Assembly: GCA_015060205.1 (NCBI GenBank)
Contig: SUYY01000026.1
Span: 1-37,119 of the forward strand
From: Bacteroidales bacterium
Lineage (GTDB): Bacteria; Bacteroidota; Bacteroidia; Bacteroidales; UBA932
Direction of reading: 5' to 3'
Length of the DNA: 37,119 nt
Shown here in pieces: positions 6,111 to 15,353 of this stretch. Under the pieces are notes generated by a model. The model saw nothing but the letters and a program-made list of their open reading frames with translations, ran no database searches and had not been told where the DNA came from. Position 1 is the first letter of the stretch, and each line of letters opens with the position of its first letter. A program made the translations under genes and the position numbers.

Positions 6111-8708
6111 ATGAAAAAGACTATCATTCTATCCTTTGCGGCAGCAATCTGCCTCATTTCATGTTCGGGACCGAAAGTTCAGGACCAGGACATCATGCTT
6201 TCGGAAGGCTGGTCCATCCAGGCATCTTCCAAGGTTGACGTAGAACCGGGCGTATTGTCTACATCCGACGCTGACTGCGGTCAGGACTGGTACAAGGCAA
6301 CAGTTCCATGTACAGTTCTCGGCGCTCTCACTACCGACAACGGACTGTATCAGGACGCATTCGTCGGAAAAAACTACAAGGACATCGACAAGGAACAGTT
6401 CAATGAGCCATGGTGGTACAGGACTTCCTTCGATATTCCTGCCCTGAAGGAAGGTCAGAGGGTAGAACTTGCCTTTGACGGTATAAGTTATCGTGCGGAC
6501 GTATGGCTCAACGGCACACAGGTCGCTTCCGCTGATGAACTTTACGGACCATTCAGACAGTTCTCATTCGACGTGACAGACATCATCAAGGAAAAAAACT
6601 GCCTCGCAGTGAAGGTACATAGATGGCAGAAGGGTGAGTTCAACATCGGTTTCGTCGACTGGAATCCACGTCCTGCAGACGAGAGCATGGGTATATTCAG
6701 ACCTGTATGGCTCCGCTACAGCAATGCCGTGAGCATGAAGAACCCTGTAGTGAGGACACAGGTAGACACAGCGGATCTTGACGAGGCATGGGTAAGTGTA
6801 GAGGCACAACTGAGCAACTCAAGCACAGAGGCTGTCAAGGGAAAACTTTGCGGAAAATTCAATGGAAAGACCTTCAGGGTACCTGTGGAACTTGCAGCAG
6901 GAGAGACAAAGACAGTGAAGGTTACAGCAGACGACAAGAAGGCTCTTTATGTGAAGAATCCACGCCTGTGGTGGTGCCATAACCTCGGCAATCCTGAAAT
7001 GTACACAATGGAACTTTCGTTCGTGTCAAAGGGCAAGGTTTCAGACGCACAGACCATAGATTTCGGTATCAGACAGATCGATTCATACCTTACAGAAGAG
7101 AACTACCGCGGATTCATCCTCAACGGCAAGAAGGTCCTCATCAAGGGTGCGGGCTGGACAGACGATATGTTCCTCCGCAATCCAGATTCACGCAATGCCC
7201 TCGAAGTAGCCTATGTGAAGGACATGAACATGAATGCCATCCGCTTCGAGGAAGTATGGGGAACATCACAGAATGTATATGACGAATGCGACCGTCAGGG
7301 TGTCATGGCCCTTGTAGGCTGGAGTTGCCACTGGGAGTGGGAAGTATATACAGGAAAGCCTAATGACAGGAACGGATGTATCTCATCAGAGGAAGATATG
7401 GCGCTTATTGCAGAATCTTTCAGGGATCAGGTGCTCTGGCTGCGCAACCACCCGTCTGTAATCGGATGGTACGGCGCAAGCGATATGCTTCCACGTCCTG
7501 CTCTTGAGCAGAGATATCTTGATATTCTCGAGGAAATCGACCCTACAAGACCTTATATGGTACATGCCGGCTCTGCAAAGAGTTCACTCAGCGGCCCTGC
7601 AGGTATGAAGATGTGGGGACCATATGAGTGGCAGGCACCATATTACTGGTACAACGAGAATGCAAAGGGCAATGCAGTGGGATTCAATACAGAGATCGGT
7701 ATCGGCGCTCAGATGCCTGTAAAGGAGTCTCTCGTGAAATTCATTCCGGAAGACAGACTCTGGCCTGTGGGCAGCGAGTATGACTATCATACCACCACTT
7801 CACGTGATGCTCTTCATGACCTGAACGAACTTAAGATGGTCATCAACAAGAGAATGGGTGGCGCAGACAACCTTGACGAGTTCCTCCGCAAGGCTCATTT
7901 CCTTGACTATGAAGGAACAAGAGCGATGATCGAGGCTCATAGAGTAAATGTCCCACGTTCTACAGGTGTGATCCAGTGGATGCTCAACTCCGCATGGCCT
8001 TCACTCTACTGGCAGATGTACGACTGGTATCTCGTTCCGACTTCCGCTTACTGGTCGGTGAAGAAGGGCTGCGCTCCTCAGCAACTTATCTACAACTATG
8101 AAGAGAATTTCGTATATGCGGTAAATGACGAGAAAGAAGATATAGCCCTCAAGGTCAAGATGAATATCTATGATCTGGAAGGAAAGCCTGTATCAAGGAC
8201 CAAATCATACGTTACCCTTCCGATGGGTGCTTCAAAGGTTCTTTTGAGAGTACCTCAGGTGAAGAAGGACGTGAACTTCATATTCCTTTCAATGGAGGAT
8301 GAAAACGGCAATATAGTGTCAAGAAACGAGTACTGCGTGGCCAAGAACATGGACGAGCATGACTGGAGCAAGTACAGATGGTGGAGGACCCAGATGAAGA
8401 AATATGCCGATTTCTCTTCACTTGACAGGCTCGCCGCTGCCGACATGGACATCACCGTGAAGAAGAACGGCGAAAACATCGAAGTGACACTCAACAACAA
8501 AGCCTCTGTCGTAGCATTCTTCGTAAGAATGGCGGCTAAGGACGCTCAGGGAGAATATGTGATTCCGGCATTCTGGAACGACAATCTCGTAACGCTGGCT
8601 CCTGGTGAGACACGCACATTCACATGCCGCATTCCTGATATTGACAACGTAAGGAATATTGAAATTTCAGGCTGGAATGTCAAGGAACAGTCTTTTGAAA
8701 TCCAATAA
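6111..8708 (+). CDS. GH2 exo-beta-D-glucosaminidase-like lipoprotein
   Basis: This 865-residue lipoprotein (signal ending at Cys18) follows the layout of CsxA-type exo-beta-D-glucosaminidases. It has a jelly-roll domain with WWYRTSFDIP near 101-110, NMGIFRPVW-like (SMGIFRPVW) near 192-200, an Ig-like domain, then the TIM barrel. The catalytic pair seen in CsxA is preserved in kind: an acid/base aspartate in GWYGASDM (Asp458, where most GH2 enzymes have Glu) and the nucleophile in GFNTE (Glu528). STGVIQWMLNSAWPS also matches that branch. The likely activity is removal of beta-linked glucosamine from non-reducing ends. Fine substrate specificity is inferred. The next gene starts 2 bases after its stop, indicating an operon. 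Confidence 0.88.
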   Translation: MKKTIILSFAAAICLISCSGPKVQDQDIMLSEGWSIQASSKVDVEPGVLSTSDADCGQDWYKATVPCTVLGALTTDNGLYQDAFVGKNYKDIDKEQFNEPWWYRTSFDIPALKEGQRVELAFDGISYRADVWLNGTQVASADELYGPFRQFSFDVTDIIKEKNCLAVKVHRWQKGEFNIGFVDWNPRPADESMGIFRPVWLRYSNAVSMKNPVVRTQVDTADLDEAWVSVEAQLSNSSTEAVKGKLCGKFNGKTFRVPVELAAGETKTVKVTADDKKALYVKNPRLWWCHNLGNPEMYTMELSFVSKGKVSDAQTIDFGIRQIDSYLTEENYRGFILNGKKVLIKGAGWTDDMFLRNPDSRNALEVAYVKDMNMNAIRFEEVWGTSQNVYDECDRQGVMALVGWSCHWEWEVYTGKPNDRNGCISSEEDMALIAESFRDQVLWLRNHPSVIGWYGASDMLPRPALEQRYLDILEEIDPTRPYMVHAGSAKSSLSGPAGMKMWGPYEWQAPYYWYNENAKGNAVGFNTEIGIGAQMPVKESLVKFIPEDRLWPVGSEYDYHTTTSRDALHDLNELKMVINKRMGGADNLDEFLRKAHFLDYEGTRAMIEAHRVNVPRSTGVIQWMLNSAWPSLYWQMYDWYLVPTSAYWSVKKGCAPQQLIYNYEENFVYAVNDEKEDIALKVKMNIYDLEGKPVSRTKSYVTLPMGASKVLLRVPQVKKDVNFIFLSMEDENGNIVSRNEYCVAKNMDEHDWSKYRWWRTQMKKYADFSSLDRLAAADMDITVKKNGENIEVTLNNKASVVAFFVRMAAKDAQGEYVIPAFWNDNLVTLAPGETRTFTCRIPDIDNVRNIEISGWNVKEQSFEIQ

Positions 8709-8710
8709 AG

Positions 8711-9715
8711 ATGAAAGAAGAGACTTTTTCAGACCTCGGAAGAGTCGAGGCAATAGCAAAACTGTATGAAGGTACCCCGTACAAGCCATTTGAAAGCAGT
8801 TGGTTTGAAGCGGGGAACCGTTCTGCAGCGGGTGCACATTCACGCATGTTCCTTGAGGGAATCGATTTCGACCTTACATATTTCCCTCTCAAGCATCTCG
8901 GATATAAATGCGTGACTGCAGTAACAGGTGAACTGTATGCAGAATTCATGCATCCGCGTACGATGGATGTAAGACTCGGAATATCTTCAAAACTTGATTT
9001 CAAGCATATAAAGGAATTGTGGGAAGGAATTGTCGCTGCGGCACGCGAACATGGCTACAAGAAGGTCAGTCTTGACCTTGTACCGTCTCCGAACGGTCTT
9101 GCGATAAGCATATCATCAATGGGAGAGTGCCTGATGCTCACGGCAAAACGCCGTCCTGCAGCGAGAAGCATGGACCTTATATGCATATCCGACAATATCG
9201 GTGCTGCATATCTCGGATTCCAGGTTCTTGAAAGAGAAAAGAGGATGTTCGAGAAGAGTGGTGATGCAAAGGCACAGCCGAACCTTGATGACTATAAAAA
9301 CCTTGTAGGGGCATATCTCAAGCCTCAGATAAACCCGTCTGTCATCGGTCAGATGGAAGAGGCGGAAATAATACCGTCTTACGGATATCTGGTGACCAGA
9401 GGACTTGCCGACACCATCAAGAGGCTCGTGCGTGACAGCGGACTCGGAGCGAAGATATATGTGGATAAACTGCCGTTTGCAGGCAAGACTTTCGATCTTG
9501 GAAAAGAATTCGGAATAGATCCTATGTCGGCCGCATTGAACGGAGGCGAAGACTACAGGCTTCTTTTCACAATCCCTATCGGAAAACACGACAAGTTCAG
9601 ACACGATTTCCAGACATTCGATATCATCGGACATCTCGCCAAACCTGAGGTAGGAGCGGCTCTTGTCACCCCGGACGGTGTGGAAATCCCTATGAAGGCC
9701 CAAGGCTGGAAATAA
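8711..9715 (+). CDS. ThiL-family (AIR synthase fold) protein lacking the metal/ATP-binding motifs
   Basis: The 334-residue protein aligns along its whole length with thiamine-monophosphate kinase. It keeps fold-defining stretches such as LEGIDFDLTYFPLKHLGYK (48-66), LAISISSMGE, GAAYLGFQVLEREK and ALNGGEDYRLLFTIP (275-289). The acidic motifs that bind Mg-ATP in ThiL are replaced: GDDAA reads GNRSAA (35-40), the STD before LVEGVHF reads HSR, the NLSD/NFSD block reads VTGE, GGDT reads SLDL, and DISDGL reads LVTRGL. It is therefore unlikely to phosphorylate thiamine monophosphate and may be a binding, scaffold or regulatory protein. The frame is intact and codon use is like its neighbours, so it is not a pseudogene. 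It has no signal peptide and is cytoplasmic, unlike the genes around it. Confidence 0.85.
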   Translation: MKEETFSDLGRVEAIAKLYEGTPYKPFESSWFEAGNRSAAGAHSRMFLEGIDFDLTYFPLKHLGYKCVTAVTGELYAEFMHPRTMDVRLGISSKLDFKHIKELWEGIVAAAREHGYKKVSLDLVPSPNGLAISISSMGECLMLTAKRRPAARSMDLICISDNIGAAYLGFQVLEREKRMFEKSGDAKAQPNLDDYKNLVGAYLKPQINPSVIGQMEEAEIIPSYGYLVTRGLADTIKRLVRDSGLGAKIYVDKLPFAGKTFDLGKEFGIDPMSAALNGGEDYRLLFTIPIGKHDKFRHDFQTFDIIGHLAKPEVGAALVTPDGVEIPMKAQGWK

Positions 9716-9727
9716 CCGAATAATATA

Positions 9728-12541
9728 ATGACTATGAAACGTATGACACTTTTTGCAGCAGTTCTGATATTATGCTGCTGCAAACCACAGTCTGCTCAGA
9801 TCGAGTATGAGAAGTACACATTGGAAAATGGTCTGGAAGTTATACTTCATGAAGACAAATCCGACCCTATCGTAGGCGTTGCGATACAGTACAGAGTCGG
9901 TTCTGCCAACGAAAAGACCGGAAAGACCGGATTTGCGCATTTCTTCGAACATATGCTTTTCCAGCGCTCGGAGAATCTTCCACGCAACTCGTTCTTCTCA
10001 ATGATCCACGAAATGGGTGGAGAGTTTAACGGAGGTACAAGTTACGACTGTACCCAATACTATGAGGTCGTTCCAAGAGACGGACTTGAGAGAGTTCTCT
10101 GGATGGAATCCGACAGAATGGGATTCTTCATCAACACCGTGACCCAGGGCGGTCTGGAGCGTGAAATCGACGTTGTCTCCAACGAAAAGAGGCAACATGA
10201 AAGTGGTCCATACGGTCATAGCGGAGATGTATTCAATAAATATTACTATCCTGAAGGACATCCGTACAGTTGGAGCATCATCGGAAAGATCGAGGACCTG
10301 CAGAGTGCGACTGTAGAGGATGTAAAGGAGTTCTACAGAAAATATTACACACCTGCAAATGCCACTCTCGTGATTGCCGGAGACTTTGACAAGGAGTCGG
10401 CAAAGGAGATGGTGGACAAGTATTTTTCTGAGATAACCGGAGGTCCGAAGCCGGAAGCGGTACCTGTACAGAGAGTGACTCTTGACCAGACAAGGAAGGT
10501 CTACTATGAAGACATGTATGCAAAGGCACCAAGGATGGATATTGCCTTCCCTTCTGTAGAGCAGTACCATGAGGATTCATACCCTCTCTATTTCCTCGCA
10601 AGACTCATTGCGGACGGCAAGAACAGTCCTCTTCATAAGATTGCTGTAGAAGAGGAAAAACTGGCCTCATCTGTAGGTTTCAACCAGTTCGCCATGGCAG
10701 TCGACGGTATGGTAACTTCTTCTGTCATTACATATCCTGATGTCGACCTTGATGACCTTTACAACTGCTTCTTCAAGGCATTCGAAAGATTCGAGCAGAC
10801 AGGAGTGGACCAGAAGGCTCTCAAGAGATTCAAGACCCAGTACGAAATAGGTCTGCACCGCAGGCTTTCCACAGTTCTGGTAAAAGGCAACAACCTTCTC
10901 AGCGGAAACACCTTTACAGGACAGCCTGACAAGGTATTTACCGATCTGGAAAACTACAATTCAGTTACTGCAGAAGACATCATGAGAGTGTACGAAAAGT
11001 ACATCAAGGGCAAGAATCATGTTGTTATCTCTATAATTCCTGCAGGCAAGGTTGACCTTGCTGTTGAAGGATCGATTGCTGCAGACATGCAGTTCGAGTC
11101 CATAGCGCAGCAAAAGACTATGAGCAAGGCAGGAGAGGTCATTGACGATCCGTACGAATACACTCCTTCAAAGATAGACAGGACCGTAAAGCCGGATCTT
11201 CTTCCTAATACTCCTGAACTCAATGTTCCGGAAATATGGAATATGACCCTTAAGAACGGCATAGAAGTGAAAGGAATCAGGAATGATGAGATTCCTCTCG
11301 TATACTTCAGTTTCGTTCTTAACCGTGGTGCCTCACACGACCCCGTGGATAAGGCAGGAGTTGCAAGCCTTACTGCCCAGATGCTCAAGGAAGGTGGTAC
11401 AGCAACTATGTCTCCGGAGGAACTCGAGGAGGCTTTTGCAGACTATGGTGCCGTTGTAAACTGCTATGGATCAGTAGAAAGCACATATCTTACAGGACAG
11501 TGTCTCAGCAAGGACTTTGCAGATGTAATGCAACTGGTAAGCGATATGATCCTTAATCCGGGATGGGATGAGGATGCTTTCAACCTTGCCAAGGAAAATA
11601 CCCTCGACAACATCAAACGCTCGAAGACAACTCAGAAGTCTATAGCAAGTCACGCATTCAAGACTATCCTGTGGGGTAAGGACCATGTCTTCACAAACGG
11701 AAGTTGGGGTACTGAGGAGACAGTAAAGGCGCTCACTCTGGATGACCTCAAGGAGTTCCACTCAAAGTATTACTCCCCTTCAATAGCAAAGATGGCGATA
11801 GTGGGAGATCTGAGCAGCAAGGAAATCAAGAAGGCAATGGAAGGCCTTGTGGAGGACTGGGAACCTAAGGAAGTGGACATGTCAGGTATGGAAATGAAAC
11901 CTGCCGAGGTGGAGCACGAAATCTACTTCATCGACTATCCTGGTTCCAGCCAGTCGTATATTATCATGGGTAACGGCGGTCTTTCTGCAAAAGATGCTGA
12001 CTCATATGCTGCGAAAATAGTCAACAACAGACTTGGAGCATCTTCTTCAGCAATGCTGTTCGATATTCTCCGTCTGAAGAGAGGTTACACCTATGGTGCA
12101 TACTCATCATTCAGCACCGCTCTTTACAACAATTCGTTCTCGGCAAGGTCAAGCGTACAGGCAACTGCCACAAAACCGTCCGTAGAACTGTTCAGGGAGA
12201 TTGTCGGAGGATATGGAGATGTCTATACTCAGGAAATGCTCGAAAGCACCGTAGAATCAATGAAAAAGGCGTCATACGCAAGTCTTGAAAATTCATACGA
12301 CCAGATGAGCATGGTCATGGATACCTTCATCTACGGTCTTGAAGACGACTACATGAAGAAGCAGGAGCAGGAACTTTCGGAAATGACCCTCGACAGAGCC
12401 AAAGAAATCATCGAGAAATACCTCGATATAGATAAAATGGTAATCGTAGTAGTAGGAGACGCAAAAACCCAATACGAACCTCTCAAGCAGACAGGCCTGG
12501 AAATCGGACTCTACGACTCGTCCCTCAACCCGATAAAATAA
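9728..12541 (+). CDS. M16 family zinc metallopeptidase (two-repeat, pitrilysin type)
   Basis: The 937-residue protein carries a complete inverted zinc-binding motif HFFEH (71-75) with the third ligand Glu153 in SNEKRQ. The second M16 half (from about 510) has no HxxEH. Near its end LRLKRGYTYGAY is the usual substrate-cradling Arg/Tyr block. One active and one inactive half in a single chain is the normal arrangement of this family. The N-terminus MTLFAAVLILCCC is a signal peptide, probably of lipoprotein type, so the enzyme should act in the periplasm on peptides. ATG 9728 was chosen, although the second ATG at 9734 is equally possible. It lies 12 bases after the ThiL-like gene, in the same operon. 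Confidence 0.92.
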   Translation: MTMKRMTLFAAVLILCCCKPQSAQIEYEKYTLENGLEVILHEDKSDPIVGVAIQYRVGSANEKTGKTGFAHFFEHMLFQRSENLPRNSFFSMIHEMGGEFNGGTSYDCTQYYEVVPRDGLERVLWMESDRMGFFINTVTQGGLEREIDVVSNEKRQHESGPYGHSGDVFNKYYYPEGHPYSWSIIGKIEDLQSATVEDVKEFYRKYYTPANATLVIAGDFDKESAKEMVDKYFSEITGGPKPEAVPVQRVTLDQTRKVYYEDMYAKAPRMDIAFPSVEQYHEDSYPLYFLARLIADGKNSPLHKIAVEEEKLASSVGFNQFAMAVDGMVTSSVITYPDVDLDDLYNCFFKAFERFEQTGVDQKALKRFKTQYEIGLHRRLSTVLVKGNNLLSGNTFTGQPDKVFTDLENYNSVTAEDIMRVYEKYIKGKNHVVISIIPAGKVDLAVEGSIAADMQFESIAQQKTMSKAGEVIDDPYEYTPSKIDRTVKPDLLPNTPELNVPEIWNMTLKNGIEVKGIRNDEIPLVYFSFVLNRGASHDPVDKAGVASLTAQMLKEGGTATMSPEELEEAFADYGAVVNCYGSVESTYLTGQCLSKDFADVMQLVSDMILNPGWDEDAFNLAKENTLDNIKRSKTTQKSIASHAFKTILWGKDHVFTNGSWGTEETVKALTLDDLKEFHSKYYSPSIAKMAIVGDLSSKEIKKAMEGLVEDWEPKEVDMSGMEMKPAEVEHEIYFIDYPGSSQSYIIMGNGGLSAKDADSYAAKIVNNRLGASSSAMLFDILRLKRGYTYGAYSSFSTALYNNSFSARSSVQATATKPSVELFREIVGGYGDVYTQEMLESTVESMKKASYASLENSYDQMSMVMDTFIYGLEDDYMKKQEQELSEMTLDRAKEIIEKYLDIDKMVIVVVGDAKTQYEPLKQTGLEIGLYDSSLNPIK

Positions 12542-12587
12542 ATACGTTTATTCAATATCACCAAGAATTTTTGGCAACATTACCTAA

Positions 12588-12622
12588 AAAAAGCGAAGTG
12601 GCACAGTGTCACTTCGCTTTTT
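12588..12622. terminator. Bidirectional intrinsic terminator
   Basis: AAAAAGCGAAGTG and CACTTCGCTTTTT form a perfect 13-bp stem with a 9-base loop. It sits between the convergent M16 peptidase gene and the small secreted protein gene and can serve both. Confidence 0.9.
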
Positions 12623-12643
12623 GATTTATGTGGAAATATTGTC

Positions 12644-13216
12644 TTATTTCTTGAAAAGATTCAGGATATTAGTCACTGAATTTGCTATTTCCGTTGCGTT
12701 TGAAATGGCAGTAGAAGTCTTGTCTGTTGCTGTGGCAACCTTGTCGTTTACTGCAGCGGCTGCAGTGGAAGCCTTCTCTGTAAGACCGGAAAGATCCACG
12801 TTATTCACAAGATTTGTCAGACCGTTCATTACTGAAGTGGTGTTGGTCTGAGTCACGAGATTGTCAGAACCAAGGATAAGTCCGGATGCAAAATCCTTAT
12901 AGAAAGCAGTCTTGTTGGTCTGTCCCTTCAATCCCTTTACATTGTTTGCAAGTGCAGTAAGGTTAAGGAGATTGTTGATGTTGCTCATGTCAAGTTTTCC
13001 ATCCGCCTTATACTGATTATAAAGCGCCTTAAGAGCAACTCCAGCAGTCTTGCCGTTTGTTGTGGCTTCTGAAACTGTGGTAGCCGTTGTTGTAGTGGTC
13101 TCAGTAGACTTTCCTGTAACCTTGTTTACAAGATTCTTCAGGAACTGAGCGTCAGCGGTGTTTTCTGCTGCAAGAAATGCTGCAACTGCGAAAACGATTG
13201 TAATGATCTTCTTCAT
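12644..13216 (-). CDS. Small secreted protein of unknown function
   Basis: The 190-residue product has a clear signal peptide with an ADAQ cleavage site near residue 23, so it is exported. After it comes a Thr-rich linker (about 37-52), then a helical region rich in Asn, Leu, Val and Thr. The repeated NLVN/NLLN patterns (NLVNKV, NINNLLNL, LTNLVNNVDL, SVTNILNLF) suggest amphipathic helices. There are no cysteines and no catalytic motif. It follows glyS by 17 bases and may be co-transcribed with it. I do not recognise the family. Confidence 0.7.
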   Translation of the reverse strand: MKKIITIVFAVAAFLAAENTADAQFLKNLVNKVTGKSTETTTTTATTVSEATTNGKTAGVALKALYNQYKADGKLDMSNINNLLNLTALANNVKGLKGQTNKTAFYKDFASGLILGSDNLVTQTNTTSVMNGLTNLVNNVDLSGLTEKASTAAAAVNDKVATATDKTSTAISNATEIANSVTNILNLFKK

Positions 13217-13233
13217 AATCTATGTGGTTTTGG

Positions 13234-14775
13234 TTATTTGAGTTTCTTGAGGATATTGCTCAGATTAACCTCCTTGCTGATGATTGCGTGGAGATCCTCG
13301 ATCTTGACTCTCTGCTGCTCCATTGTGTCACGATGACGGATGGTAACGCAACGGTCATTGAGTGAATCGTGGTCCACAGTCACACAGAATGGAGTACCGA
13401 TTGCATCCTGACGACGGTATCTCTTTCCGATTGAGTCTTTCTCGTCATACTGGCAGTTGAAATCATACTGAAGTTCGCTCATGATTTCGCGTGCGAGTTC
13501 AGGAAGACCGTCCTTCTTGATAAGTGGAAGCACAGCGACCTTTACCGGTGCAAGAGGTGCTGGAATACTCATTACCACGCGTGTCTCACCGTTTTCGAGT
13601 TGTTCCTCCTTATATGAATGAGAGAGAACTGCAAGGACCATACGGTCTACTCCGATGGATGTCTCCACTACGTAAGGAGTGTAGTTCTCGCCGAGTTCAG
13701 GATCGAAGTACTGTATCTTCTTTCCGGAGAATTTCTGGTGGTTTCCGAGGTCGAAATCGGTACGTGAATGGATTCCTTCAAGTTCCTTGAATCCGAATGG
13801 GAAACGGAACTCGATATCGGTTGCGGCATTTGCATAGTGAGCAAGTTTGTCATGATCGTGGAAACGGTAGTTTTCCTCTCCCATTCCGAGCGCTGTATGC
13901 CAAGCCATACGGTTCTCCTTCCATTTTGCAAACCAGTCGAGTTCAGTACCTGGCTTGATAAAGAACTGCATCTCCATCTGCTCGAACTCCCTCATACGGA
14001 ATATGAACTGACGGGCCACGATCTCATTTCTGAAGGCCTTACCGATCTGAGCGATTCCGAAAGGTATCTTCATACGTCCAGTCTTCTGAACATTGAGATA
14101 GTTCACGAAAATACCCTGCGCTGTCTCAGGACGAAGGTATATGATGCTTGCATCGCCTGTAACGCTTCCAAGTTGGGTAGAGAACATGAGATTGAACTGA
14201 CGGACATCTGTCCAGTTCTTTGTGCCTGAAATAGGGCATGCAATCTCGCAATCAATGATGATCTGACGAAGTTCGGCAAGGTCATTTGCATTGAGGGCAT
14301 CAGCCATTCTCTTCTTCACCTCATCTATCTTTGCCTGATTTCTCAGCACGTTAGGGTTAGTGGCAAGGAACTGTTCCTCGTTGAATGATTCTCCGAATTT
14401 CTTCTTTCCCTTCTCCACATCCTTGGCGATCTTATCCTCGAGTTTGCCGATATAATCCTCGATAAGTACGTCTGCGCGATATCTCTTCTTCGAGTCCTTG
14501 TTGTCGATGAGAGGGTCATTGAAGGCACCTACGTGTCCTGATGCTTCCCATATTCTCGGATGCATGAATATTGCTGAATCAATACCTACAATATTCTCGT
14601 GGAGTCTTGTCATAGCCTCCCACCAATATCTCTTGATGTTGTTCTTCAACTCAGATCCGAGTTGACCATAGTCATAAACGGCACCGAGACCGTCATAGAT
14701 CTCGCTTGAAGGGAAAATGAATCCGTACTCCTTACAGTGAGCAACGAGAATCTTGAAAAGTTCTTCTTGTGTCAT
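13234..14775 (-). CDS. glyS: Glycyl-tRNA synthetase (alpha2 type)
   Basis: This class II synthetase (513 residues) charges tRNA-Gly with glycine in the cytoplasm. It is the single-chain homodimeric type used by Bacteroidetes and eukaryotes rather than the alpha/beta enzyme. The catalytic core shows ARQFIFRMREFEQMEMQFF (motif 2 region) and VETSIGVDRMVLAVL (motif 3). The C-terminal anticodon-binding domain begins at about residue 410 (LAPVKVAVLPL). Many bacterial relatives are similar in length. It lies at the end of a minus-strand run after folK, with a 62-base gap containing hairpin-repeat sequence. The alternative symbol glyQS is also used. Confidence 0.97.
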   Translation of the reverse strand: MTQEELFKILVAHCKEYGFIFPSSEIYDGLGAVYDYGQLGSELKNNIKRYWWEAMTRLHENIVGIDSAIFMHPRIWEASGHVGAFNDPLIDNKDSKKRYRADVLIEDYIGKLEDKIAKDVEKGKKKFGESFNEEQFLATNPNVLRNQAKIDEVKKRMADALNANDLAELRQIIIDCEIACPISGTKNWTDVRQFNLMFSTQLGSVTGDASIIYLRPETAQGIFVNYLNVQKTGRMKIPFGIAQIGKAFRNEIVARQFIFRMREFEQMEMQFFIKPGTELDWFAKWKENRMAWHTALGMGEENYRFHDHDKLAHYANAATDIEFRFPFGFKELEGIHSRTDFDLGNHQKFSGKKIQYFDPELGENYTPYVVETSIGVDRMVLAVLSHSYKEEQLENGETRVVMSIPAPLAPVKVAVLPLIKKDGLPELAREIMSELQYDFNCQYDEKDSIGKRYRRQDAIGTPFCVTVDHDSLNDRCVTIRHRDTMEQQRVKIEDLHAIISKEVNLSNILKKLK

Positions 14776-14836
14776 AATATTGTCATTTATTAAAATTAAT
14801 CATCCTATAAATTCTCATCATTCTGAAAACGTCAAT

Positions 14837-14868
14837 GTCATTCTGAGGAGCGCAGCGACGTGAGAATT
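14837..14868 (-). repeat. Dispersed repeat overlapping the end of folK
   Basis: GTCATTCTGAGGAGCGCAGC continuing to GAGAATTT is of the same general design as the GTCATTGCGAGGAGCGA repeats in the left intergenic region but a different subfamily. A shorter copy of its edge (TCATTCTGA) occurs 20 bases to the left at 14818. Read on the minus strand it encodes the last residues and stop codon of folK. Confidence 0.7.
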
Positions 14869-15311
14869 TCCCTCAACGGTCCCATAACAAAATCCCTCTC
14901 ATACATAAGTTTATGAGGAACAGTAAGTTCATCACAATCTATCCTATTTTCTCCAAAAAGCAGAATATCGATATCAATAGGTCTGGACCTGTATATCCTC
15001 TCCCCTTTTTCATCATATTCAGGCGCGCCTTCCCTGCCAAGCATCTTCTCCACCTTCTTACAGCATGCAAGAATCATAAGTCCTTCTGCCTCAGGATTAT
15101 AACCCTTTTTAAGGGTTAATTCGTAATGCACTGCAGCATTTATGAACTTATCGTCAGATTCAAATCCCCAAGGTTCTGTCTCAATCATTGAAGAAACCGA
15201 CCTGTAAGGCACCTTAAATTCAATATTAAGCAAAGATAAGGCATTTTCTATATTCTGCACCCTATCCCCTTGATTAGAGCCTAAAGAAAGGTATAAATCA
15301 ACCTTTTCCAT
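14838..15311 (-). CDS. folK: 6-hydroxymethyl-dihydropterin pyrophosphokinase (HPPK)
   Basis: The enzyme transfers pyrophosphate from ATP to 6-hydroxymethyl-7,8-dihydropterin in folate synthesis. Family signatures are LSLGSNQGDR at the N-terminus, ETEPWG, and the magnesium-binding block SRPIDIDILLFG. The start is taken at the ATG giving MEKVDLYLSLGSN (157 residues), because family members begin just before this strand. An ATG seven codons upstream (15332) is possible. The last ~11 residues (REILTSLRSSE) and the stop codon come from a dispersed repeat, so the native C-terminus has been replaced or extended. It lies 42 bases after sufT in the same direction. Confidence 0.92.
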   Translation of the reverse strand: MEKVDLYLSLGSNQGDRVQNIENALSLLNIEFKVPYRSVSSMIETEPWGFESDDKFINAAVHYELTLKKGYNPEAEGLMILACCKKVEKMLGREGAPEYDEKGERIYRSRPIDIDILLFGENRIDCDELTVPHKLMYERDFVMGPLREILTSLRSSE

Positions 15312-15353
15312 ATCATCGCGGACAGTCTGCATAGGCAGAGAGTCCTCCGCTCT

